A stretch of DNA of 64,000 nt from Kiritimatiellia bacterium. Lineage in GTDB: Bacteria > Verrucomicrobiota > Kiritimatiellia > WLWN01. A model generated the notes under the pieces. It was not told where the DNA came from and searched no databases. It saw only the letters and a program-made list of their open reading frames with translations. Below, piece by piece: positions 52,301 through 59,737 of this stretch. Numbering within the stretch: the first letter of the stretch is position 1; the number at the start of each line of letters is the position of its first letter. Location: assembly GCA_012103575.1 (NCBI GenBank), contig WLWN01000001.1, positions 573,792 through 637,791 on the forward strand, read 5' to 3'. The position numbers were made by a program, and so were the translations under genes.

Positions 52301-52725
52301 CTATGACTCAGGTGCGATATGAAAAAACTCAAAGATTGGTGAAGCAAAGGGGAAAGACAACATTAAATCTTAATTTGCCGGAAGTCTTTCGCCATCATGG
52401 GACGTATATTCTTGCCGGAGGACTAGGCCTCATCGGAGAAGAATTGTGTCATGAATTAGCAGCGCGCTATCAGGCAACGCTGCTTATCCTGTCCCGTGGC
52501 GCTTGGGATGAGGTGAAGCAGAAACAGTGCCGGGAAATCGAAGAACGGGGAGGCAAGGCGCATTACTATTCTGTTGATGTGTCAGTGGATTCATTTTCAT
52601 CGAATGGCCATAACGAAGCGTCCAACTCTTTGGAAACCAGGCTGATTCATGGGGGAAAATCCGAGAGCGTCACTCAAGTCGTTCGTGAAACCCTCGCCGA
52701 AGTGCTGAAAATTGAACCAGATTGA
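49333..52725 (+). CDS. Continuation of megasynthase 2: rest of KS9, dead DH, half KR, start of ACP
   Basis: Same assembly line in the next frame; the first ATG is at 49384 but coding resumes at 49333. KS9 has ETACSSS, EAHGTGT and TNIGHLEL. DH9 (50753-51640) reads DMVNGEKLLP, so His is Asp and it is probably inactive. The KR part has a substrate-free half and ILAGGLGLIGEEL, but stops being KR after YYSVDVSVD (near 52590): the catalytic Ser-Tyr half is missing and an ACP begins ~30 residues later. The frame ends inside that ACP (LAEVLKIEPD, then stop). Confidence 0.85.
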   Translation, partial: LNIHGPSEPIETACSSSLVAIHRAIIAMETGGCDQAIVGGVNTLITPEGYISFNKAGMLCGDGRCKTFSNQANGYVRGEGVGMLFLKKLSAAKADGDDIYGIIRGSAENHGGQANSLTAPNPKAQSQLLIGAYKRAGIDPATVSYIEAHGTGTELGDPVEINGLKAAFKALYEGRGDAEVSSAHCGLGSVKTNIGHLELAAGVAGVIKVLLQLQHKRLVKNLHCEEINPYIELKDSPFYVVQESKEWAPLKDVQGQELPRRAGVSSFGFGGSNAHIIIEEYLDDSSRSKVQSLELSDEPALIVLSAKNEDRLRPSKLDFSATADQPVAEYLRPFTPRLQDVAYTLQVGREAMEERLGLIVGSIDELAEKLKGFIEDPDDVENLYRGQVKRNKETLAVFTVDEELQEAMDKWVQRRKYSKLLDLWVKGLIFDWSKLYGDSTPDRISLPTYPFARERYWVEGSAFSVPSSGLKDKLHPLMHENTSDVSELRFSSTFTGDELFLTDDMVNGEKLLPGGAYLEMARAAVEEVAGSTQKDQARIQLKNIVWARPISVGTDPQVVHIGLSPEENGEIAYEIYTAHPSDEKSAIHNPQSVEDPSGWKIKSVVHSQGVALFVPVDQCPKFDLQALQETCNQNVLSAEEFYESFKREGLDYGPAHQGLERLYVGDDEVLAKLRVPSSVLETKDQFILYPSLLDLALQASDFTNQQPSVPFAMEELDILGGCGETMWAWIRSSDQSSAANVQKLDIDLCDEEGRMCARMKGVGLQPMNTDIGLSSSDKKKQWFFMKEEWIPRPIPDELGWANRLKEYEGKSITILYSDEKEKDALCTLLKQLEQASHISEALQIQPLHIREMGVDSFEEAPDVVLFMGPEAKEDRSTELSYLDLSVVYHLSQCLMKKAWSKPIRIYYLYEGTTLHPRLECEALSGFVGSAMMENDNHVWTLIGSYDCDVSVTRSQQLVKEWLADESFYREPVQSIEAPSIPKGEIFQTAAMTQVRYEKTQRLVKQRGKTTLNLNLPEVFRHHGTYILAGGLGLIGEELCHELAARYQATLLILSRGAWDEVKQKQCREIEERGGKAHYYSVDVSVDSFSSNGHNEASNSLETRLIHGGKSESVTQVVRETLAEVLKIEPD
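50285..50321. repeat. In-frame palindromic insert, copy 2
   Basis: Same element (arms 50293-50299 and 50309-50315) in the KS9 flank, encoding DFSATADQPVAEY. Confidence 0.82.
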
Positions 52726-53770
52726 CGATCATCAGCTGTTTCAAAATTATGGGTTAGACTCCATTTCAGCCATGGTGTTTTCCAACAGCTTAGAAAAGAA
52801 ACTAAACGGGGAAGTAAAGCCACAATGGTTGGTTGGTTCTCCCACAGTTCTAACCTTGGCCGAGCGCTTACGGGCGGAAGGTAAAACCAATAATACTTAT
52901 GGAGAGTCCAGTGAATTGATCATGAATACCAAAGAACAATTAAAACGGCTTGAAGAGGGGATGCTTAAACCATTGCAAGGACCTATTCGCCCTGGCAGGA
53001 GATATTCCCGGCCTCCTTTTTCGTCTCCCTGTGAAGAAGAGCTCCGGGAACCAATTGCCATTATTGGCCTGTCTGGTTCCTTCCCTCAAAGTAGGTCGGT
53101 CCACGATTTTTGGAAGGCGCTGGACGAGGATAGATCTCTGATTGATGAAATTCTCAAGAGTCGGTTTGATTGGGAAAAAGTATATGACCCCAGCGGAAAA
53201 GACCCCAACAAGATGCATTCAAAATGGGGGGGATTTATTCCTGATATAAGCGAGTTTGATCCGTTATTTTTTAAGATCTCTCCTGCCGACGCAGAACTGA
53301 TGGATCCACGGCAACGCTTATTGTTGATGTCAATTTATCACAGTCTGCAAGATGGGGGCTATACACCTGAAGCACTCAAACAAAGTAAAACAGGTATATT
53401 TATTGCGGTAGAAGAGGATCAGTATGCTCAGGCTTTAATGGATGCGGGCATTGAACTTGAAGAAGGGCATGCCATGAGTATGCTGGCTAACCGTATTTCC
53501 TACTTTTTTGATTTTCGAGGGCCGAGTGAAGTCGTGAACACCATGTGTTCAGGAGCAGCAGTTGCTCTACATCGGGCCGTCTCGGCATTGCGGTCGAAGG
53601 AGATTACACATGCCTTTGTAGGAGCTGCCAACCTCATATTACGATACGACCGGACTCATTCATTTTTTTATCACGGAGCGGGCAAATCAGCCCTGATAGC
53701 TCCGTGTATTCTTTTGGCAAGAAGGCAAACGGTTCCCTTCGATCGGAAGGTGTTGCCAGTGTATTCTTAA
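52712..53770 (+). CDS. Continuation: ACP9 and N-terminal half of KS10
   Basis: Coding resumes as NQIDDHQLFQNYGLDSISAM, completing ACP9. The loss of one 5-nt unit from a CAGATCAGAT-like sequence near 52711-52722 would explain the shift. KS10 starts at EPIAIIGLSGSFP and has NTMCSGAAVA around the active cysteine. The frame fails after AANLILR because TACGA is duplicated (53640-53649). The last ~35 residues to 53770 are out of frame. Confidence 0.8.
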   Translation: MNQIDDHQLFQNYGLDSISAMVFSNSLEKKLNGEVKPQWLVGSPTVLTLAERLRAEGKTNNTYGESSELIMNTKEQLKRLEEGMLKPLQGPIRPGRRYSRPPFSSPCEEELREPIAIIGLSGSFPQSRSVHDFWKALDEDRSLIDEILKSRFDWEKVYDPSGKDPNKMHSKWGGFIPDISEFDPLFFKISPADAELMDPRQRLLLMSIYHSLQDGGYTPEALKQSKTGIFIAVEEDQYAQALMDAGIELEEGHAMSMLANRISYFFDFRGPSEVVNTMCSGAAVALHRAVSALRSKEITHAFVGAANLILRYDRTHSFFYHGAGKSALIAPCILLARRQTVPFDRKVLPVYS

Positions 53771-56385
53771 AGCCCTTATCACAGGCGGAGACCGATGGAG
53801 ATGCAATCTATGCGGTGATTAAGAATACGGCTGTGAATTACAACGGGCAGGGGGGCATGTCCATGGCCGCTCCCTACATCGCATCTCATTCAGACTTGAT
53901 CCAGGCATGTTATCGTGAAGTGGGGATTGATCCTCGAAATATAGATTATATCGAAGCCCAGGGGATGGGAAGCCCCGTGGCGGATATGGCCGAATGGGGG
54001 GCCTGTAACCAGGCCTTGAAAGCGTTGGCAAAAGAGCAGGGTGTTGTCCTGGAACCGGGAAGGTGTCGGGTGAGTACTCTCAAGCCCATGGCGGGTCATA
54101 TGAATTCAGCTTCCGCATTAGGGGCGCTGTTCAAGATCATTTGCAGTTTGCAGACAAATACCCTTCATAAAATTCTTGATTTTACCGAAATCAATCCTCA
54201 TTTGGATACGGTCAACCAACCCTGTGGGCTTGCCGTCAGAACGGAGGAATGGCCAAAGAGGAACACGCTTCGCTTAGCCGGATTGCATTCGTATGGGGCA
54301 AGTGGAAATAATGCTCATGTGGTCATCGAGGAATACCTCGATGAGTCAAAGGTCGAAGGTCCAAAGTCGAAGGGTACCGTTGACCGCCCCGCTTTGATCG
54401 TTTTGTCAGCAAAAAATGAAGATCGTCTCAGAGTGTATGCCCAAAATCTTCTTGATTACGTCCACCTTCGGCCTTTGACGCCACGTCTTGAAGACGTGGC
54501 CTATACCCTCCAGGTGGGTCGTCAAGCGATGGAAGAAAGATGGTCCTTTTTGGTGAAGAGCGTCCACGAGTTAACAGAAAAATTAGAAGCTTATGTAAAA
54601 GCTCCGGCGGAGATGGATGGGTTTTGGCGGGGAGTAGTCAAGACGGACCCAAACGGGATGACCCCTTTACAGGAGGGAGAGGATTCGCAGGAGTCGATTG
54701 ACAGATGGGTGATCAAAGGGGAGCTTGAAAAGCTCGCCGAACTATGGAGCCAAGGCTTTGTGATTGATTGGAACAAGCTCTATGGTGATACAAAACCTCG
54801 TCGGATCCGTTTACCCGCCTATCCTTTTGCGAATGAAAGATACTGGATCCAAGGAAATGAGGATTGTGGATTGCGGATTGCGGAAACGGGGAAAGAATTA
54901 CATCCGTTGGTGCATGAGAACACGTCGGACGTATCCGAGCTGCGTTTTAGCTCGACCTTTACAGGACAAGAGTCTTTCTTTGCTGTTATGCAGGGGCAGA
55001 AGGTCTTGCTTGCGGCGGCCTATCTTGAGCTGGCTCGCGTGGCGTTGGAGCGGGCCGTCGGTGTCGGGTCCCTGGAGGAAGGTCCAACGGGGATGCAGAT
55101 CAAAAATGTCACCTGGGCCGATCCGATTGCGTTGAATGGTCAAGCCAAAAAAATAAACATTGGATTATTTGTGCAAGAGGATAGGCCGATCCAATATGAG
55201 ATCTATTCGGAAGCTGAAGCCCCTGAGAAAGAGCCGGTCGTGCATGGCCGAGGCGTTGGTATGCCGTATTTGCCCAATGAAACGGCGACCCTGGATATTC
55301 CAGAGATGTTAGGGAAAATAAACCATTACCGGTATGGTGCTGAGCAGTATTATAAAGACTTTAAAACGATGGGCAGTGTCTATGGTTCAGAACATCGGGG
55401 TCTTGAGACCGTCTATGTTGGAGATCAGGAGGTCTTAGCAAAACTGTCCTTGCCTGCCTCCGTTCTAGAAACACAAGACCCGTATATTCTTCATCCCGCT
55501 CTAATCGATGCCGTTTTCCAGGCCTGTATGGGGTTGATGATGGAACCGGGTGATCCCGCTCTTCTGAAACCCTTTTTCCCGTTTGCTATGGATAAGATTG
55601 AAATAACCGGGAAATGCTCGGCGTCGATGTGGGGTTGGATACGCGCTCCGGAATCCTCTATTGAACCGGTTAAACAGGCGATCGATAGAGATGACGCTAC
55701 AGGGAGGACTGTCTCTGAGGGAGAATCGGCCCGGTGGCTAGGATTTCATAAATTTGATATAGATTTGTGTGATGATAAGGGGCAGGTCTGTGTCCGGATG
55801 AAAGGGGTGGATATCAGGGCCTATAGGGATCCTGTAGAGCGGGCCACACCTGAAGCAATATGTGAAGTACCCTCGTTAGAGGAGGATGCTGGCCAGGTCC
55901 GGAGAGTAGGGAAGGTTTCAGGTCAGAGGAGGCAGCCCGGGATGAGGGGATTAAGCATAGAAGAATGTGTCACCTGGGATCTAAAAGAGTTGCTGAAAAA
56001 CTTTCTCAAAGTTCCCTCGGATAAACTGGATGTAGATACCCATCTCACCGATTTTGGATTTGATTCGGTGAGTTTGGTAAAATTCGCCAAACTCCTTACT
56101 GAGCACTACGGTCATGATATCACGCCATCATTGTTTTTTGGACATTCGACGATAGAGCAACTCACGCATTACTTTTTGACCGAACATCTCGAAGCTGTCC
56201 AAGGGTTTTATCACGAAGATGCTGGGACAGAAAATGTGCCGGTTCGGGTTACAGCTGAGGATAGACCGACGGAGCGAATAACCCGTTCGGGAAGGTTTCG
56301 ATTTTTACCCCATGACACAAACCTGGGGGGTGATGGAACCGATTGCGATTATTGGCATGAGCGGTACGTTTCCGAAGTCGCGTAA
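53545..56385 (+). CDS. Continuation: C-terminal half of KS10 (KS0), dead DH, ACP10
   Basis: Genuine coding starts at about 53650 (RPDSFIFLSRSGQIS). KS10 has EAQGMGSP where HGTGT is expected, so it is a KS0; KPMAGHMNS keeps the second His. DH10 (54896-55835) has lost the catalytic segment (FFAVMQGQKVLLAAAYLE, no HxxxG). ACP10 has FGFDSVSL. The frame goes wrong at the G6 run 56325-56330, just before the next KS, and the last ~18 codons are out of frame. Confidence 0.8.
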   Translation: MFRSSSCSTSGRLGIAVEGDYTCLCRSCQPHITIRPDSFIFLSRSGQISPDSSVYSFGKKANGSLRSEGVASVFLKPLSQAETDGDAIYAVIKNTAVNYNGQGGMSMAAPYIASHSDLIQACYREVGIDPRNIDYIEAQGMGSPVADMAEWGACNQALKALAKEQGVVLEPGRCRVSTLKPMAGHMNSASALGALFKIICSLQTNTLHKILDFTEINPHLDTVNQPCGLAVRTEEWPKRNTLRLAGLHSYGASGNNAHVVIEEYLDESKVEGPKSKGTVDRPALIVLSAKNEDRLRVYAQNLLDYVHLRPLTPRLEDVAYTLQVGRQAMEERWSFLVKSVHELTEKLEAYVKAPAEMDGFWRGVVKTDPNGMTPLQEGEDSQESIDRWVIKGELEKLAELWSQGFVIDWNKLYGDTKPRRIRLPAYPFANERYWIQGNEDCGLRIAETGKELHPLVHENTSDVSELRFSSTFTGQESFFAVMQGQKVLLAAAYLELARVALERAVGVGSLEEGPTGMQIKNVTWADPIALNGQAKKINIGLFVQEDRPIQYEIYSEAEAPEKEPVVHGRGVGMPYLPNETATLDIPEMLGKINHYRYGAEQYYKDFKTMGSVYGSEHRGLETVYVGDQEVLAKLSLPASVLETQDPYILHPALIDAVFQACMGLMMEPGDPALLKPFFPFAMDKIEITGKCSASMWGWIRAPESSIEPVKQAIDRDDATGRTVSEGESARWLGFHKFDIDLCDDKGQVCVRMKGVDIRAYRDPVERATPEAICEVPSLEEDAGQVRRVGKVSGQRRQPGMRGLSIEECVTWDLKELLKNFLKVPSDKLDVDTHLTDFGFDSVSLVKFAKLLTEHYGHDITPSLFFGHSTIEQLTHYFLTEHLEAVQGFYHEDAGTENVPVRVTAEDRPTERITRSGRFRFLPHDTNLGGDGTDCDYWHERYVSEVA
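54345..54374. repeat. Heptanucleotide array at the KS10 joint
   Basis: Four degenerate units (TCAAAGG, TCGAAGG, TCCAAAG, TCGAAGG) just after a hairpin formed by ATCGAGG/CCTCGAT; in frame as SKVEGPKSK. Confidence 0.88.
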
Positions 56386-58876
56386 TATTGAAGAAATGTG
56401 GACTATCTTGTCGGAAGGCAAGAACGCGGTAGACGAGATTCCACCAGATCGTTTTGATTGGTGGGTCTATTATGGGGATCCGACCAAAGATATACACAAA
56501 ACCAACTGCAAATGGAGTGGTTCTATACCCGGGGTGGCTGAATTTGATCCCTTGTTTTTTCAAATATCACCCCGAGAAGCGGAGAGCATGGATCCACGGC
56601 AACGGCATTTGCTTCAAGAGCCCTGGAATGCATTGGAAGATGCAGGGTACGGCGCCGGCCAAATCTCAACCGATAAAATTGGGATGTTTGTCGGGGCCGA
56701 AGAAGGCGACTATCAGTACCTCACAAAAGATAGCAGTAACGTGGGTCAAGCCGATTATGCCACAGCCAATGCATTTATGGACGCTTATGCCAGGTATCGT
56801 AATTTCCGGCCGGCCTCAGAGAGAAACGGCCAAACGGTTTCGATGAATTGGCCGTTATGGAAAGAAGGGGGAATGGGTGTGGATGAAGTCACCGAGCAGA
56901 TGATGCGAGAAAAGACGAGTATGGTGGCGATGCAAACGTCGACCGGGATCGAAGCGTTTTATCAGGGCTTATCTTTGGGAGCCTCTCAAGTGATGGTGAT
57001 GGAGGGGGAAGTAGAGACGATCAGACACGTTTTCTTTACAGATCAATCCGTAGAGCTTTTCGAAAAGCCATCTGCGATGGAAATGGATCCGGCTATCCTG
57101 CGAGAAAAAACCTTATATGAACTCAAAAAACTGTTTGGAGAAATGATCAAGCTGTCTGTCTCAAAAATCGATCCCGAAGAACCGCTGGAAACCTATGGAA
57201 TTGATTCGATCATGGTCACTGAGCTGAATCAAAAACTGGAAGGCGTGTTTGGAGAAATTTCTAAAACCCTACTTTTTGAATATCAAACATTGACAGCATT
57301 AACCGACTATTTGATAGCCGATTATCCTCAAGAATGTGCTGGGTGGGCTGGTCTTCAAGAGGAAGTATCATCGGCTCAGGATACATCGTGTCTGGATCGT
57401 TCCTTTGGAGGAGACCTCCTCACATTGACTTCTCTAAGATTAAAGAAGGGTCGCTCTCGTGCATTGATGGGGGGCATGGGAAAAGAGAGAACTCAAGAGC
57501 CGATGGCGATTATCGGGATAAGTGGTCGTTATCCTCAAGCCAAAAATTTGGATGAATATTGGGGGAATTTGAAATCGGGCAAAGATTGTATTACGGAGAT
57601 CCCCCAAGAACGTTGGTCGTTGGAAGGCTTCTTTCATCCGAATATGGAAGAAGCGGTATCTCAAGGCAAAAGCTATAGCAAGTGGGGCGGTTTCTTGGAG
57701 AGGTTTTGCGAGTTTGATCCCTTATTTTTTAATATCTCACCGCGCGAAGCGATGAGTATGGATCCCCAGGAGCGCCTTTTTCTGCAAACCTGCTGGGAAG
57801 TGTTGGAAGATGCGGGGTACACCCGGGAGAAGCTGGCTATACAGCATCATGGGAAAGTGGGTGTTTTTGCGGGGATCACCAAAACGGGGTTTGACTTATA
57901 TGGCCCTGAACTTTGGAAGAAAGAAGAGCCTTTTTTCCCCCATACGTCCTTCAGCTCAGTGGCCAACCGAGTTTCTTATGCGTTAAATCTGCAAGGACCG
58001 AGTATGCCGATCGACACGATGTGTTCGTCTTCGTTGACCGCGCTTCATGAAGCGTGTAAGCATGTGGATCAAGGAGAGTGTGAACTGGCGATAGCCGGAG
58101 GTGTGAATCTATATCTTCATCCTTCCACGTATCTGGGTCTTTGTGCTCAACGGATGCTTTCGTTGGATGGACAGTGCAAAAGTTTTGGGAAAGGGGGCAA
58201 TGGATTTGTCCCCGGAGAAGGGGTTGGAGTGGTCTTATTGAAACGTCTTAGCGATGCGCAAAGAGATGGGGATCCTATTTATGGAGTGATTCGTGGAACG
58301 AGTGTGAATCACGGGGGAAAAACCAATGGGTACACGGTTCCCAACCCGCAAGCACAGGCTGAACTAATACGGGATAGCCTGGATAAATCGGGGATAGACG
58401 CTCGGACAGTAAGCTATATCGAAGCGCACGGGACGGGGACCGAACTGGGTGATCCGATAGAGATAACAGGGTTAAGACAGGCTTTCGCCCGGGATACATC
58501 CGAGACGGGATTTTGCGCGTTGGGTTCGGCAAAATCCAACGTGGGCCACCTGGAAGCTGCAGCGGGGATAGCGGGGGTTACTAAAATACTGCTTCAAATG
58601 AAACATAAAGCACTGGCGCCAAGCCTGCATGCCGGAGAATTGAATCCGAATATTGATTTTGAGAAAACCCCGTTTGTTGTTCAGCAGGAGCTGGGTGAAT
58701 GGGAAAAACCTGTTCTGGATGGGAAAGAATATCCCCGAATAGCGGGGATATCTTCCTTTGGGGCTGGGGGAGCGAATGCGCATGTGATCATCGAGGAGTA
58801 CCTCGATGAATCCAAGGTCCAAGGTCCAAGGTCCAAGGTCCAAGGTCCAAGGTTCCTGTTGACTGCCCCGCTTTGA
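56312..58876 (+). CDS. Continuation: KS11 N-terminus fused to KR C-terminus, ACP11, KS12
   Basis: It begins MEPIAIIGMSGTFP and reads as a KS to EGDYQYLTKDSS (about 56735), before the active cysteine. It then jumps in frame to NVGQADYATANAFMDAY, the back half of a KR with its Tyr. ACP11 has YGIDSIMV. KS12 (57494-58810) is complete (DTMCSSS, EAHGTGT, SNVGHLEA). The frame ends after six TCCAAGG repeats with the out-of-frame tail RFLLTAPL. The KR-ACP-KS stretch is a paralogue of 25117-27195. Confidence 0.83.
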   Translation: MTQTWGVMEPIAIIGMSGTFPKSRNIEEMWTILSEGKNAVDEIPPDRFDWWVYYGDPTKDIHKTNCKWSGSIPGVAEFDPLFFQISPREAESMDPRQRHLLQEPWNALEDAGYGAGQISTDKIGMFVGAEEGDYQYLTKDSSNVGQADYATANAFMDAYARYRNFRPASERNGQTVSMNWPLWKEGGMGVDEVTEQMMREKTSMVAMQTSTGIEAFYQGLSLGASQVMVMEGEVETIRHVFFTDQSVELFEKPSAMEMDPAILREKTLYELKKLFGEMIKLSVSKIDPEEPLETYGIDSIMVTELNQKLEGVFGEISKTLLFEYQTLTALTDYLIADYPQECAGWAGLQEEVSSAQDTSCLDRSFGGDLLTLTSLRLKKGRSRALMGGMGKERTQEPMAIIGISGRYPQAKNLDEYWGNLKSGKDCITEIPQERWSLEGFFHPNMEEAVSQGKSYSKWGGFLERFCEFDPLFFNISPREAMSMDPQERLFLQTCWEVLEDAGYTREKLAIQHHGKVGVFAGITKTGFDLYGPELWKKEEPFFPHTSFSSVANRVSYALNLQGPSMPIDTMCSSSLTALHEACKHVDQGECELAIAGGVNLYLHPSTYLGLCAQRMLSLDGQCKSFGKGGNGFVPGEGVGVVLLKRLSDAQRDGDPIYGVIRGTSVNHGGKTNGYTVPNPQAQAELIRDSLDKSGIDARTVSYIEAHGTGTELGDPIEITGLRQAFARDTSETGFCALGSAKSNVGHLEAAAGIAGVTKILLQMKHKALAPSLHAGELNPNIDFEKTPFVVQQELGEWEKPVLDGKEYPRIAGISSFGAGGANAHVIIEEYLDESKVQGPRSKVQGPRFLLTAPL
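58811..58852. repeat. Perfect heptanucleotide array, TCCAAGG x6
   Basis: Six perfect copies at the joint between KS12 and its flank, directly after a 9-bp hairpin (58788-58809). Six copies place the downstream codons out of frame; the paralogous joint at 63142 has four heptads and is in frame. Four or seven copies would restore the frame. Confidence 0.95.
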
Positions 58877-59208
58877 TCGTTTTGTCAGCGAAAGATAAAG
58901 ATCGTCTCAGAGCGTATGCCCAAAATCTTATTGATTATCTCCATCTTTTGACGTTGGACTTTTCCGCCGCAGCGGATCAGCCTGTGGCTGAAGACCTTCG
59001 ACCTTTGACGCCACGTCTTCAAGACGTGGCCTATACCCTTCAGGTAGGTCGCGAAGCGATGGAAGAGCGCTTGGGTGATTGTTGGTTCGAAGAAAGATTT
59101 GGAGGAGAAGCTGCAGGCCTTCATAGAAGGGAGAGAGGATGTGGAGGATGTCTATCTAGGTCAAGTCAAACGGAACCAAGATGGGCTGGCGGTCTATGCC
59201 GCCGATGA
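58873..59208 (+). CDS. Continuation: KS12 flanking region, first part
   Basis: It codes for the trans-AT flank (IVLSAKDKDRLRAYAQN ... VAYTLQVGREAMEERLG) only to about 59076. There CT is missing from TTGGGTCTGATTGTTGG as seen in the paralogue at 22871, and the remaining codons are out of frame. It includes the third copy of the palindromic in-frame insert (58959-58995). Confidence 0.7.
   Translation: MIVLSAKDKDRLRAYAQNLIDYLHLLTLDFSAAADQPVAEDLRPLTPRLQDVAYTLQVGREAMEERLGDCWFEERFGGEAAGLHRRERGCGGCLSRSSQTEPRWAGGLCRR
58959..58995. repeat. In-frame palindromic insert, copy 3
   Basis: Same element in the KS12 flank, encoding DFSAAADQPVAED; the left arm carries one change (GCCGCAG). Confidence 0.82.
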
Positions 59209-59737
59209 GGACATGGCGAAGATGATTGAAGCCTGGGTCGCCAAAGGAAAGTACAGTAAGCTTCTAGACATATGGGTAAAGGGTCTGATTTTTGATTGGA
59301 GCAAGTTATACGGCGATAGCAAACCACATCGCATCAGCCTTCCGACCTATCCCTTTGCAAGGGAATGGTATTGGATAGAACAGAAAGAGGTCAGAAACCA
59401 GACGACAGCAGTCAGAGGTCAGCAGTCAGAGGCTTGCCAAGTTTACCAAGCCAACGGCATGGCCGAAGGCATGGTCAGTAAGAGGCTGCATCCGTTGGTC
59501 CATGAGAATACCTCGACCTTAGAGGAGCAGCGGTTCAGCTCCACATTCACAGGAGAAGAATTCTTTCTTAAAGATCACCAGGTGAAGGGAGAAAAAATCC
59601 TTCCTGGCGTGGCTTATCTTGAAATGGTTCGGGAAGCCGTTGAGCAAGCCACAGGAGCATTGTCCGAAGACAAAAAAACAATCAAAAGATTGAGCTTAAA
59701 AATGTGGTATGGGCCCATCCGATTACTGTGGGAATGA
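59075..59737 (+). CDS. Continuation: end of KS12 flank and start of DH12
   Basis: It reads IVGSKKDLEEKLQAF ... LPTYPFAREWYWIE, a heptad-repeat linker (59384-59433), then DH12 with HQVKGEKILP. At the A run 59672-59678 (A7; the paralogue at 19578 has A8) the frame is lost, so the final ~20 codons are out of frame and the DH continues in the next entry. Confidence 0.75.
   Translation: MIVGSKKDLEEKLQAFIEGREDVEDVYLGQVKRNQDGLAVYAADEDMAKMIEAWVAKGKYSKLLDIWVKGLIFDWSKLYGDSKPHRISLPTYPFAREWYWIEQKEVRNQTTAVRGQQSEACQVYQANGMAEGMVSKRLHPLVHENTSTLEEQRFSSTFTGEEFFLKDHQVKGEKILPGVAYLEMVREAVEQATGALSEDKKTIKRLSLKMWYGPIRLLWE

Noticed and set aside
58811..58852. CRISPR array
   Set aside because: 7-nt units without spacers, within coding sequence.
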